From the NCBI RefSeq assembly GCF_036046055.1, contig NZ_CP107939.1, positions 1,240,001 through 1,304,000 of the forward strand: a DNA stretch of 64,000 nt, read 5' to 3'. The stretch is from Nocardia sp. NBC_00403. Its GTDB lineage: Bacteria > Actinomycetota > Actinomycetes > Mycobacteriales > Mycobacteriaceae. Every line of letters begins with the position of its first letter. Position 1 is the stretch's first letter. The notes beneath the pieces are model-generated. The model did not search any database. It worked only from the letters and a program-made list of their open reading frames with translations, and was not told the origin of the DNA. Below, piece after piece: positions 8,147 to 15,865 of this stretch. The position numbers and the translations under genes are program-made.

Positions 8147-9135
8147 TGTCTCACCGTAATGCCCCGCTCACGGAGTTGGGCCGGTTGCGTCTTGCTCGTT
8201 GTGTCGTCGATGAAGGTTGGCCGCTCCGCCGGGCGGCCGAACGGTTCCAGGTCTCGGCCACCACCGCGTCGAGGTGGGCGGGTCGCTATCGCCTGCAGGG
8301 CCCGGCGGGCATGGTCGATCGGTCCTCGCGACCACATCACAGCCCGCGCCGGACACCGACTCGCACCGAACGCCGCATCATCAAAGTTCGTGTGCTGCGC
8401 CGATGGGGACCGGCCCGCATCGCCTACCTACTGGGCTTGCATCCCTCGACGGTGCACCGGGTCCTGACCCGCTACCGGCTGGCACGGCTGCGCTGGCTCG
8501 ACCGCGCCACCAGCCAACCGGTACGCCGCTATGAACACGATGCCCCGGGCGATCTGATCCACATCGACGTCAAGAAACTCGGCAAGATCCCCGACGGCGG
8601 TGGCTGGCGCAAGCTCGGCCGTTCCGCTGGCAACCGAAATTCCCAGGCGCACAAGCTAACCAGGGTCAACAATGTTCACGGCAACCCGATGCACGGCTAC
8701 CACTACCTGCACACTGCCCTCGATGATCATTCCCGGCTGGCCTATACCGAACTCCTCGGTGACGAGCGCAAGGAAACCGCCGCCGCGTTCTGGGCACGCG
8801 CCAACGCCTGGTTCACCGCCAACGGCATCATCACCCGAAAGGTGTTGACCGACAACGGGTCCTGCTACCGATCCCGCACCTTCGCCGAGGCCCTAGGGCC
8901 GGTGGTCCACAAACGCACCCGTCCCTACCGGCCCCAAACCAACGGCAAGGTCGAACGCTTCCACCGCACCCTGGCCGACGAGTGGGCCTATGCGCGGCTC
9001 TACCGCAGCGATGTTGAACGATGCGCAGCCTTCACCACCTGGCTCCACACCTACAATCACCACCGCGGCCACACCGCACTCGCAGGCCACCCGCCCGCTA
9101 GCCGCGTTACTAACCTCTCAGGTCAGTACAGCTAG
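8146..9135 (+). CDS. IS481 family transposase
   Basis: A 329-residue DDE transposase. The N-terminal part has two helix-turn-helix regions (PLRRAAERFQVSATTASRW; ARIAYLLGLHPSTVHRVL), and the rve core follows with 'HIDVKKLG' (first Asp), 'LTDNGSCYRS' (second Asp) and 'GKVERFHRTLADEW' (Glu). 'RPYRPQTNGKVERFHRTL' is the integrase signature. It starts at a GTG with GGAGG 5 nt upstream. The frame runs through the right inverted repeat, and the stop TAG (9133-9135) lies in the duplicated target CTAG, so the stop codon is provided by the insertion site. Confidence 0.95.
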   Translation: MSHRNAPLTELGRLRLARCVVDEGWPLRRAAERFQVSATTASRWAGRYRLQGPAGMVDRSSRPHHSPRRTPTRTERRIIKVRVLRRWGPARIAYLLGLHPSTVHRVLTRYRLARLRWLDRATSQPVRRYEHDAPGDLIHIDVKKLGKIPDGGGWRKLGRSAGNRNSQAHKLTRVNNVHGNPMHGYHYLHTALDDHSRLAYTELLGDERKETAAAFWARANAWFTANGIITRKVLTDNGSCYRSRTFAEALGPVVHKRTRPYRPQTNGKVERFHRTLADEWAYARLYRSDVERCAAFTTWLHTYNHHRGHTALAGHPPASRVTNLSGQYS

Positions 9136-9136
9136 T

Positions 9137-9456
9137 CCGCCTCTCCGCGTCTTCAGGCCGGACTCGTGTGCATCGCCAGTCGCGTCGGCGGCTGGCGGTG
9201 TGGTGGTGAGCTGGGTTCGCTGGTACCCCGTGAGTTACCCATGTGCTCACGAAATCAGTTGTCACGTGGTCAAACCGGGTGGCGGGCCGCAACCGGCCCG
9301 TCACCCGGCTAACTTTCGATGACAATGGCGACGTGGCGGATGTGCCAGAGGTTTCGGTTCGCGTAGAAGTCCTTCGCGCACAGTGATATTCGCATGGGTG
9401 GGTAGGGCCTCGCGGGTGGCGCGACTAGCCTTGGGCGAGTCGAAAGGATCGTCCGA
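9137..9456. other. gene-free interval between the IS and the methyltransferase
   Basis: No credible gene is present. The interval holds the displaced hairpin at 9275-9308 and the promoter region of the methyltransferase. Confidence 0.6.
9275..9308 (+). terminator. probable htpG terminator displaced by the IS
   Basis: Two 14-nt arms (CCGGGTGGCGGGCC and GGCCCGTCACCCGG, one G-U pair) with a 6-nt loop are followed by CTAACTTT. No other plus-strand gene ends nearby, so it most likely ended htpG transcripts before the IS inserted. Confidence 0.5.
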
Positions 9457-10275
9457 ATGCCAGGAAACCCGCTCGCGGCCGCTGAACCTTGGGATCTCGT
9501 CGCCGACGGATACGCGGAATTCGCGCCCGCGATCATGGAGCCTTTCTCCGCTCGCGCGCTCGAACTGGCGGGATTGACGGTGGATTCGCAGGTCGTCGAT
9601 ATCGCGACGGGAACGGGCATGCTGAGTCTGCTCGCCGCCGAGCGGGTGGCGCAGGTGCAGGCCATCGATTTCTCCGAACCGATGATCCGCAGGCTCGTCG
9701 CGGCCGCGGACGCCGCAGGTCTGACCAATATCGAGGCTCGGGTGGGGGATGGGCAGGCGCTGCCGTTCGATGCGGACCGATTCGCCGCCGGTTTCTCGAT
9801 GTTCGGGTTGATGTTCTTTCCGGACCGTGCCAAGGGGTTCGCCGAACTGTTCCGGGTGCTGAGCCCCGGCGGCACCGCGGTGGTGTCGAGCTGGGCGCCG
9901 GTCGTGGAGTCGCCGCTCATGCGAATGATGTTCGGCGCCTTTGCCGCCGCCGACCCGAGCATCCAGGAGCCGCAGCCCAACTTCCAGAGCCTGGAGAATC
10001 CGGACGTCTTCGCTACCGAAATGCGCATGGCCGGATTCGCGGGCGTGAGCATTCAGCGCCACACCACCTCGCTGACCTTCGGCAGCGCCGACGAGATGTG
10101 GGAAACGATGGTCCGCAGCAGCGCCTCGATGGTCCTGACGCGCCGCAACGTCGGCGAAGAGGTCTGGGCCGAGCGCGCCGCGCTCATGCGCGCCTACCTC
10201 GCGGACAACTACCGCCCGAATCACCCGTTGTCCACCACGGCCTTCCTCGGCATCGGCCACAAGCCGCAGCCCTGA
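9457..10275 (+). CDS. class I SAM-dependent methyltransferase
   Basis: A 272-residue protein with the Rossmann methyltransferase core. Motif I VVDIATGTGML (near 46-56) binds S-adenosylmethionine, 'VQAIDFSEPMI' supplies the acidic ribose-binding loop, 'VGDGQALPF' is motif III, and 'VLSPGGTAVVSSW' is the post-motif strand. This is the UbiE/COQ5-like subclass (Methyltransf_11/25). The substrate is not deducible. The ATG has AAAGGA about 9 nt upstream. It stands alone, facing an SDR gene across a shared terminator. Confidence 0.88.
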   Translation: MPGNPLAAAEPWDLVADGYAEFAPAIMEPFSARALELAGLTVDSQVVDIATGTGMLSLLAAERVAQVQAIDFSEPMIRRLVAAADAAGLTNIEARVGDGQALPFDADRFAAGFSMFGLMFFPDRAKGFAELFRVLSPGGTAVVSSWAPVVESPLMRMMFGAFAAADPSIQEPQPNFQSLENPDVFATEMRMAGFAGVSIQRHTTSLTFGSADEMWETMVRSSASMVLTRRNVGEEVWAERAALMRAYLADNYRPNHPLSTTAFLGIGHKPQP

Positions 10276-10295
10276 TCTCGCCCGGTAACGCGAAC

Positions 10296-10330
10296 ACCCC
10301 GCCATTCCGGCCGGGCCGGAGTGACGGGGT
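10296..10330. terminator. bidirectional terminator between methyltransferase and SDR gene
   Basis: Fifteen-nt arms starting ACCCCGCC and ending GACGGGGT pair at 13 of 15 positions with a 5-nt loop. The hairpin lies between two convergent genes, 20 bp past the methyltransferase stop and 23 bp past the SDR stop. Confidence 0.65.
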
Positions 10331-10353
10331 GCAGGTGTTTGTACGGCAGGTTA

Positions 10354-11121
10354 TTACCGCGGGGCCATGCGCAGCGCGCCATCCATGCGGATGGTCTCGC
10401 CGTTGAGGTAGTCGTGCTCGACGATGTACTGCGAGAGCTGCGCGTACTCGTCGGGGCGGCCGAGGCGGGACGGGAACGGGACGCCCGCCTCGAGGCCCTT
10501 GCGGTACTCCTCGGTGACACCGGCCAGCATCGGGGTGTCGATGATTCCGGGGGCGATGGTGTTCACGCGGATGCCGAACTGGGCCAGGTCGCGCGCGGCG
10601 GGCACGGTCATGCCGTGCACGCCACCCTTGGAGGCGGAGTACGCGATCTGGCCGATCTGGCCCTCGAAAGCGGCGACAGAGGCGGTGTTGATGATGACGC
10701 CGCGCTGGCCGTACTCGTCGACCGCGTCGGTCTTGGCGATAGCGTCGGCGGCCAGGCGCATGACATTGAAGGTGCCGAGCAGGTTCACCGTGATGACCGT
10801 GCGGAACAGCTCCAGGTCGTGCGGGCCGTTCTTGGAAAGGATGCGGCCTGCCCAGCCGACGCCGGCGCAGTTCACGGCGATACGCAGCGGCACACCGGAC
10901 TCGACGACCGTGGCGACCGCGGCGCTGACCTCGTCGTTGCTGGTGACATCGGCCGGAATCAGGGTGACACCCTCGGGCACGTTGTCGCCCGCGCGCTCGA
11001 TCGACTGCGGCACATCAAAGCCGAAGACGGTGGCGCCCAGTTCGGCGAAACGCTTGGCAGTGGCGGCGCCGAGGCCGGATGCGCCTCCGGTGACAATGGC
11101 GGCGGAACCCGAAATCTCCAC
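10354..11121 (-). CDS. SDR family NAD(P)-dependent oxidoreductase (3-hydroxyacyl-CoA dehydrogenase type)
   Basis: A 255-residue classical short-chain dehydrogenase: cofactor loop TGGASGLG (about 10-17), NCAG (near 84), catalytic Ser in 'INTASVAAFEG', and YSASKGG (near 160). 'VNTIAPGIIDTPM' and the overall match to 17-beta-HSD10-like enzymes suggest oxidation of 3-hydroxyacyl-CoA or related substrates. The start is the GTG at 11121, supported by GAGAGGA 5 nt upstream and by starting right at the first strand (VEISGSAAIVTGG). It is divergent from the next SDR gene, with about 215 bp between them. Confidence 0.88.
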   Translation of the reverse strand: MEISGSAAIVTGGASGLGAATAKRFAELGATVFGFDVPQSIERAGDNVPEGVTLIPADVTSNDEVSAAVATVVESGVPLRIAVNCAGVGWAGRILSKNGPHDLELFRTVITVNLLGTFNVMRLAADAIAKTDAVDEYGQRGVIINTASVAAFEGQIGQIAYSASKGGVHGMTVPAARDLAQFGIRVNTIAPGIIDTPMLAGVTEEYRKGLEAGVPFPSRLGRPDEYAQLSQYIVEHDYLNGETIRMDGALRMAPR

Positions 11122-11304
11122 GATGGTCCTCTCGTTCGTGACAGCCAGTTGGCCTTTCGTCAATTGCACCCTAATAGGTGCAGCCCGGCGCAGTCCGTCC
11201 GGAGCCCGCGCCGGGCCGAGCGTAGGCGGGGCAGTCGCGAACCAATCAGGGTGAGAGCCTGATCACGGCACTCTCCACTGTCTGTGGTGCCCAAGATTAT
11301 TTGC

Positions 11305-11318
11305 GAACATATATGTTC
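11305..11318. promoter_or_regulatory. 14-bp palindromic operator candidate upstream of SDR/TetR pair
   Basis: GAACATATATGTTC is a perfect palindrome. It lies just upstream of a -10-like TACCGT (11327-11332) that is 6 nt before the SDR ATG. A repressor bound here would cover the promoter. The TetR protein encoded by the second gene downstream is the obvious candidate, by context only. Confidence 0.6.
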
Positions 11319-11338
11319 ATCGGTGGTACCGTCGCAAT

Positions 11339-12211
11339 ATGAACGTGTTCTCCTCCGTGTCTGTCGCGGATCGGCGAATCCTCATCACCGGTGCGGCGCG
11401 CGGAATCGGGGCGGCGCTGGCTCGGCAGTTGCACGCGCGCGGGGCCAAGGTCGCGCTGCTCGGGCTGGAGGCGGAGCTGCTGGCCGAGGTGGCGCACGAA
11501 TGCGGTGACGCGCCATGGCGTTACTGCGACGTCGGGGACTCCGCGCAGGTGGAGCGGGTGGTGTCAACGCTGGTCAGTGAGCTGGGCGGGCTCGATGTCG
11601 TGGTGGCCAATGCCGGGGTGGCGCGGCAGTTGGCGCTGCTGGGCGGCGATCCCGCGGTGATGGAGGAGACCCTCGCCGTCAACGTGCTCGGCGTTTACTA
11701 CACGCTGCGCGCCGCCGGCCCACACATTTGCCACCCGGATGGTTACGCACTGATCGTCTCGTCGCTTGCGGCCGCGGTGAATCTCCCGCTGGCCGGGGCA
11801 TACAGCGCATCGAAGGCCGGAGCCGAGGCGCTCGGCAACACGCTGCGCAACGAGATCAGACACTCCGGCGCCAAAGTGGGCATCGCCTACTTCGCCGAGC
11901 TCGACACCGATATGACCACCCGCGGCTTCGGCACCGCCGCCGCGCGGGCCATCCTCGGCCGGTCCACGGTATCGGGCGTTGCGCCGCTCGGCCCGGCGAT
12001 CGATGCGGTCGAACGGGCCATCGCCCGCCGCAAGCGCAAGGTTGTTTCGCCGTGGTGGGTGGCCCTGGTACTGCCGTTCCGGCCGATCGCCCAGCGTGCT
12101 GTCGATATCGCACTGCGCCGCGGGGTTGCGCGGGCGCTCGAGATCGCGCGCACCGAAGCGGCGCCCTTCACCACCGACCAGCCGTCGCGGCCACGCAGAA
12201 TGGAGCGATAG
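11339..12211 (+). CDS. SDR family oxidoreductase
   Basis: A 290-residue short-chain dehydrogenase: TGAARGIG (18-25), NAGVA (near 90), catalytic 'VSSLAAAVN' Ser and YSASKAG (near 155), then a C-terminal extension with a hydrophobic stretch (WWVALVLPFRPIA) and an arginine-rich tail that could associate with the membrane. The substrate is unknown. The ATG lies 6 nt below a -10-like hexamer, which suggests a leaderless mRNA. A perfect palindrome precedes the promoter, and a TetR gene follows 50 bp downstream on the same strand, so the pair is probably autoregulated. Confidence 0.87.
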   Translation: MNVFSSVSVADRRILITGAARGIGAALARQLHARGAKVALLGLEAELLAEVAHECGDAPWRYCDVGDSAQVERVVSTLVSELGGLDVVVANAGVARQLALLGGDPAVMEETLAVNVLGVYYTLRAAGPHICHPDGYALIVSSLAAAVNLPLAGAYSASKAGAEALGNTLRNEIRHSGAKVGIAYFAELDTDMTTRGFGTAAARAILGRSTVSGVAPLGPAIDAVERAIARRKRKVVSPWWVALVLPFRPIAQRAVDIALRRGVARALEIARTEAAPFTTDQPSRPRRMER

Positions 12212-12261
12212 TCCTAGCGTGACCGAGTACCGAACCAGACCGAACCACCCGGAGCCACCGA

Positions 12262-12954
12262 ATGACCGAACCGGCCAGCACCGTCCGCCAACTCCCTCGA
12301 GGCCGCCACGGCCTGCCGAGGGAGCAGGTGATCGCCTCGCAGCGTGATCGGATCCTGGACGCGATGGCCGAGGCGATGGCCGAAAACGGTTATGTCGGAA
12401 CATCGGTCGCGGCGGTGCTGAAACGTGCGGGAGTATCGCGGGAGACCTTCTACGAGCAGTTCCGTTCCAAGGAGGACTGTTTCGAGGCGGCCTACGAGCG
12501 GGCGGTCGGCCAATCGCTGTCCCGTATCGCGGAGGCCGCGGCGCCACTCGCCGATTCGGCCGAGGCCGACAGGGACCGCCCGGCGGCGCCGGATCCCGAG
12601 CGGATGGACCGCATTCTCGGCGCCTACCTCGACGGCCTCGCCGACGAGCCCGCCTATGCCAGGTTGTTTCTCGTCGAGGTCTACGCGGTGGGGTCCAAGG
12701 CGGTGGCGCGCCGGGCTCTGCTGCAGGAGTCGTTCGTTGCCTTGATCGCCGATGTCCTCGGTGCGCGCACCGAGGAGCAGCGCTTCGCCTGTCAGACCCT
12801 CGCCGCGGCGGTCAGTGCGATGGTTACCGCTCGAATTGCGGCCGACGATCTGGATGGACTTCGTGGGTTGCGCGGGCCGCTACTGGATCTGGTTCGTCGC
12901 AGTGGTGATCTGTTCGGGACTGCGATGGTGCGCCACGGCGCCGTGCGCGCATGA
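12262..12954 (+). CDS. TetR/AcrR family transcriptional regulator
   Basis: A 230-residue regulator with an N-terminal extension of about 25 residues, then the TetR DNA-binding domain: 'RILDAMAEAMAENGYVGTSVAAVLKRAGVSRETFYEQFRSKEDCF' pattern (about residues 30-75), with the HTH at about 45-66. The C-terminal ligand domain is all-helical. It lies 50 bp downstream of an SDR gene and probably represses it through the palindrome at 11305. Its last 131 bp overlap the end of the convergent GDT1 gene. Confidence 0.9.
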   Translation: MTEPASTVRQLPRGRHGLPREQVIASQRDRILDAMAEAMAENGYVGTSVAAVLKRAGVSRETFYEQFRSKEDCFEAAYERAVGQSLSRIAEAAAPLADSAEADRDRPAAPDPERMDRILGAYLDGLADEPAYARLFLVEVYAVGSKAVARRALLQESFVALIADVLGARTEEQRFACQTLAAAVSAMVTARIAADDLDGLRGLRGPLLDLVRRSGDLFGTAMVRHGAVRA

Positions 12955-13597
12955 GCAGCACGGCACCGGCAACGGCGGGTGCGATAGCGGCGATCGCGGC
13001 ACCGAGCACTACTCCCATGCCGGGCATCGCCGCAGCGAGCAGGGTCGCAAGACCGAAGTAGAGGAACAGCAATCCGGAGCAGATCCCGATCACGTGTTCC
13101 GGGAGATGCTTGCCCACCAGGATCCCGACTCCGATAGCGAGTGCGTCGGCCGCGACCATGCCGATGGTCGACCCGATCCAGACGCCGAACCAACTGTTGT
13201 CGGTGGCAAGCGCAGCGGTCGCGAACATGGTCCGGTCGCCGAGTTCGGCAAGTAGGAAGGCCGAGAGCACCACGAAATACGGCGCGGTGGTCGAGCGTGG
13301 CGGCGCGGATTCGGTGTCGTCGGCTGCGGCGTCGAGATGCTCACGCAGCGTCCACAGGCCGACGGCGAGGAAGGTGATCGCGGCGACCAGGGAGATCGCC
13401 CGGGTCGGCAGTGCGGCCCCCAGGAAGAACCCGACGCCGACCGAGATCAGGTGCACCGCCGCGGTGGCGGAGGCGATCGCGCCGAGCACGACCCACCAGC
13501 GGTAGCGCAGCGCGAATGTCAGCGCCATCAGCTGGGATTTGTCACCGAGTTCGGCAAGGAAGACGATACCGACGCTCAGCAATATCGTGGCGATCAT
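12824..13597 (-). CDS. TMEM165/GDT1 family manganese transporter
   Basis: A 257-residue protein with six to seven membrane segments and both copies of the family signature: ELGDKS (16-21) and ELGDRT (about 118-123), whose acidic residues form the cation path. Family members export or compartmentalise Mn2+ (also Ca2+ in eukaryotes). The start is the ATG at 13597 with GGGAG 7 nt upstream. The leader carries a yybP-ykoY manganese riboswitch, which independently supports Mn2+ as the substrate. The hydrophilic C-terminal tail (about 40 residues) is encoded on DNA that also encodes the end of the convergent TetR gene, so the tail may be poorly constrained. Confidence 0.9.
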   Translation of the reverse strand: MIATILLSVGIVFLAELGDKSQLMALTFALRYRWWVVLGAIASATAAVHLISVGVGFFLGAALPTRAISLVAAITFLAVGLWTLREHLDAAADDTESAPPRSTTAPYFVVLSAFLLAELGDRTMFATAALATDNSWFGVWIGSTIGMVAADALAIGVGILVGKHLPEHVIGICSGLLFLYFGLATLLAAAMPGMGVVLGAAIAAIAPAVAGAVLLMRARRRGAPSQSRTDHHCDEPDPVAARATHEVHPDRRPQFER

Positions 13598-13671
13598 GTG
13601 TGCACTCCCGGGTCTCCGGCCTGCCTGCCTGGAGAACGGGGTACGTCTCCGGCCGACAACGAAATAGATGT

Positions 13672-13788
13672 CTAGGCCGAAGGTCTCGCCCACCGGACCT
13701 ATGCCGGTTCACACCGCCGGACCCGCGCCATCGTGTGGCGGCAGGTCAGTATGTCGACTGCATGATTGGGGGCTACTCCCCTTCGTTG
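13672..13788 (-). promoter_or_regulatory. yybP-ykoY manganese riboswitch
   Basis: Read on the minus strand, the leader opens with GGGGAGUAGC (13783-13772), the hallmark of the class, preceded by CGAAGG. About 100 nt later comes GAGACCUUCGGCC, whose CCUUCG pairs with CGAAGG to form P1 (13780-13785 with 13678-13683). GUCGACAUACUGACCU in between fits the cross-strand arm. Mn2+ binding would then open expression of the exporter gene that starts 75 nt downstream. The segment between the aptamer and the ATG holds a small GGAGA-CG/CG-TTCTCC hairpin and the RBS, so control could act on either transcription or translation. Confidence 0.88.
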
Positions 13789-13892
13789 CTTCCGACTGTA
13801 CCCCGGTAGCTACCGGGATGCCAACTTGTTGTTGTCGAAATCGCAATGCGCACAATAAGTTTGGCGATCCACGTAGCAGTTTTCGGGCACCC

Positions 13893-14420
13893 TCACGCGG
13901 CGAGCAGCATGGCAAGAACCGCAGTGTCGGGATCACTGATCGGGTCCAGGCCCACCCGGCTGACCAGCGAGGTGATGGTGCCGTCCGACTCGGCCTCCGC
14001 CCAAGCCGCTCGATGCTCGAGCCCCAGGTGTGGGACACCGGGCAGCAGCACGCAGCCCGATGCCGCGCCCGCGCACTCCGGCAGCGAAGGCCGGGTTTCC
14101 GAGGGCGGATGCAGCATCAGGAGGGCTGTCGGCACATGATCGGCAAACCGGCCGGGAGCCAGCGCCTCCGCGCCGAGCACCGGACCCTCGGCCAGCACCA
14201 TTCCCACCGTGCCGGGTTGCGGGTCGTCGGGCAGATCCTCGCGGACGCCGAACACGGTCGAGGTCGTCAGCAGCCCCGGCATGGTGGCCACCCGTACGGC
14301 GAGCACCAGTACCTGCGCCCATTCCTTGGTGGTATCCGGCCAGCGGCCGGAGATGACGAACCCGCGCAGCGATCCGCGAGCTTGGAACGGCGTGATGCCG
14401 ATCGGTCCGTTCGTGTGCAT
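13893..14420 (-). CDS. conserved hypothetical protein next to sodA
   Basis: A 175-residue protein (MHTNGPIGITPFQARGS start) with mixed alpha/beta composition and no signal peptide, membrane segment or catalytic motif that I recognise. The ATG at 14420 has GGGAGG 5 nt upstream, which decides it over a longer frame. Its position beside sodA and its length resemble M. tuberculosis Rv3847, also uncharacterised; this correspondence is from memory of gene order. It lies between the riboswitch leader and a strong hairpin at 14540. Confidence 0.65.
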   Translation of the reverse strand: MHTNGPIGITPFQARGSLRGFVISGRWPDTTKEWAQVLVLAVRVATMPGLLTTSTVFGVREDLPDDPQPGTVGMVLAEGPVLGAEALAPGRFADHVPTALLMLHPPSETRPSLPECAGAASGCVLLPGVPHLGLEHRAAWAEAESDGTITSLVSRVGLDPISDPDTAVLAMLLAA

Positions 14421-14539
14421 GGTGCCTCCCGTCAAAGAACCGGGGGCGGCGTTGCCCGTCCTCGTACTGTGGACTCTCGAGAATGGCTCACGAATCACCT
14501 GGCACACAAGTACCAAAGAGTGCTAACCAGACAAAACGG

Positions 14540-14576
14540 ACCAACCCGTAGTCGGCAGTGCCGACTACGGGTTGGT
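14540..14576 (-). terminator. perfect 18-bp hairpin terminator
   Basis: Arms of 18 bp match perfectly around a single central base (14558). On the minus strand it is followed by CCGTTTTGT, a usable U-tract. It lies about 360 bp past the sodA stop and 120 bp before the start of the next minus-strand gene, so it would stop transcripts that read through sodA and the repeat element. Confidence 0.75.
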
Positions 14577-14606
14577 GATGTTCGTGCTCGAGGCAGGCCA
14601 CACCGC

Positions 14607-14646
14607 ATTTTCAGGCCGGGCGTGGCGCCCCGAGCTGCCTGAAAAT
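14607..14646. terminator. second hairpin in the sodA downstream region
   Basis: Inverted repeat ATTTTCAGGC/GCCTGAAAAT encloses a second small stem (GGGCG/CGCCC). It sits between the repeat element and the hairpin at 14540. The AT-rich outer bases give a U-rich end on either strand. Confidence 0.5.
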
Positions 14647-14655
14647 AGTGACCTC

Positions 14656-14938
14656 TCGCCACGACAACGCCTTCCGAGCGCAGCGAGCCAGAGCACTAGA
14701 GTTCGCGACCCGTCTCGCTTCCGAGCGACCGGAGCGCATCCACCGAAGTCGCAACCTCAGCTACCCGACGCCCCCGCTCGGCACGATGATGTCTTTCGAG
14801 CGCAGCGAGATCGAGCACTAGAGTTCGCGGCCCGTCTCGCTTCCGAGTCGTCGAAGCGCATGCGCCGCAGGCGCGAGTCTCGACGGCTCGGAAGCGAGAC
14901 CAAGGGGGCCGCGAACACGCAGCGCCGCAGGCGCTGCC
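14656..14938 (-). repeat. palindromic intergenic repeat, copy A
   Basis: Read on the minus strand the element begins exactly at the sodA stop codon. The first 158 bp (14938-14781) match copy C (20766-20609) with about seven changes. It contains a hairpin with 21-bp arms (14834-14854 and 14880-14900), flanked by an outer pair TTCGCGGCCC/GGGGCCGCGAA. A further partial unit (to about 14656) repeats the GCTCGGAAGCGAGACGGG and GAACTCTAGTGCTC blocks. No coding potential is apparent. It may be a 3'-UTR RNA structure or a small mobile palindrome. Confidence 0.8.
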
Positions 14939-15561
14939 TAACCAAAAATGAGCCCCTTGGCCTGGCCGATGGCACGCGCGAAGCGCTCCTGCACGTCTTC
15001 CCAGTTCACGACGTTCCAGAACGCGGTGACGTAGTCCGCCTTGACGTTCTTGTACTGCAGGTAGAAGGCGTGCTCCCACATGTCGACCTGCAGCAGCGGG
15101 ATGATGCCGAGCGGCACGTTGGCCTGCTGGTCGTACAGCTGGAAGGTCAGCAGCTTCTGGCCGAGGGTGTCGTAGCCGAGCACCGCCCAGCCGGAGCCCT
15201 GCAGGCCGTTGGCCGCGGCGGTGAACTGCGCGCGGAACTTGTCGAACGAGCCGAACTGGTCGTCGATCGCGGCGGCCAGCTCGCCGACCGGCTTGTCACC
15301 ACCGTTGGGGGACAGGTTCTTCCACCAGATGGAGTGGTTGACGTGCCCGCCGAGGTGGAAGGCCAGGTTCTTCTCGTTCAGGAAGATGGCGGCGTGATCG
15401 CCGGCCTCGCGGGCGGCCTCGAGCTTCTCCAGTGCGGAGTTGACGCCCGCGACGTAAGCGGCATGGTGCTTCGAATGGTGGATCTCGTTGATCTGCCCGG
15501 AGATGTGGGGCTCCAGGGCGCTGTAGTCGTAATCCAGATCTGGCAACGTGTACTCAGCCAC
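14938..15561 (-). CDS. sodA: superoxide dismutase (Fe/Mn family)
   Basis: A 207-residue Fe/Mn superoxide dismutase that converts superoxide to hydrogen peroxide and oxygen. Metal ligands are His28 ('[10 protein letters not shown]'), the His of 'NHSIWW', the Asp and His of '[12 protein letters not shown]'. It ends '[13 protein letters not shown]'. It closely resembles mycobacterial SodA in length and motifs; like that enzyme it has no signal peptide. The GTG at 15561 has GGAAGGGA 5 nt upstream, which decides it over a longer frame. Metal preference cannot be decided from sequence. A repeat element abuts its stop codon. Confidence 0.96.
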   Translation of the reverse strand: MAEYTLPDLDYDYSALEPHISGQINEIHHSKHHAAYVAGVNSALEKLEAAREAGDHAAIFLNEKNLAFHLGGHVNHSIWWKNLSPNGGDKPVGELAAAIDDQFGSFDKFRAQFTAAANGLQGSGWAVLGYDTLGQKLLTFQLYDQQANVPLGIIPLLQVDMWEHAFYLQYKNVKADYVTAFWNVVNWEDVQERFARAIGQAKGLIFG

Positions 15562-15865
15562 GATGTCCCTTCCTAATGTCGGGCTGTGTGTGCCCTCGTC
15601 TTCGAGCACACTCAGCCATCATTCGTACACCCGCTCGGTTCCAACCGGGCCGTGTACCCCCGCATTCCATGATCAATACCATCGGCGCTTCGGTTGTCTC
15701 TCGCCATGCGAACGTACCGACTGATTTCCTGAGCACATGGGGTAACTCGCCCGGGACACGCAGAACTTCTGTCAGGTACTCGACCGCCGACCCCGCGACG
15801 CGACTACCTCGGCACCTGCGATCGACAGCAGACGCGCAGTGGCGGCGGAGCCTAGCATTGAACCC

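Larger units (their letters stand above)
8035..9136 (+). mobile_element. IS481 family insertion sequence with 6-bp target duplication
   Basis: The element proper is 8041-9130 (1090 bp). Both ends read TGTACTGACC inward as a perfect 10-bp inverted repeat, and the match continues imperfectly for about 20 bp more. It is flanked by the direct repeat GCTAGT (8035-8040 and 9131-9136). This fits the NCTAGN target that is duplicated by IS481-type elements. One intact transposase gene fills it. Identical target duplications and an intact gene suggest recent, possibly active insertion, directly after htpG. Confidence 0.93.

Noticed and set aside
6151..8340. 729-codon minus-strand frame opposite htpG
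   Set aside because: HtpG motifs are complete on the plus strand; the antisense frame has no RBS or domain.
10321..11262. Long plus-strand frame opposite the SDR gene
   Set aside because: It is the antisense shadow of a clear SDR gene; high GC makes opposite frames open.
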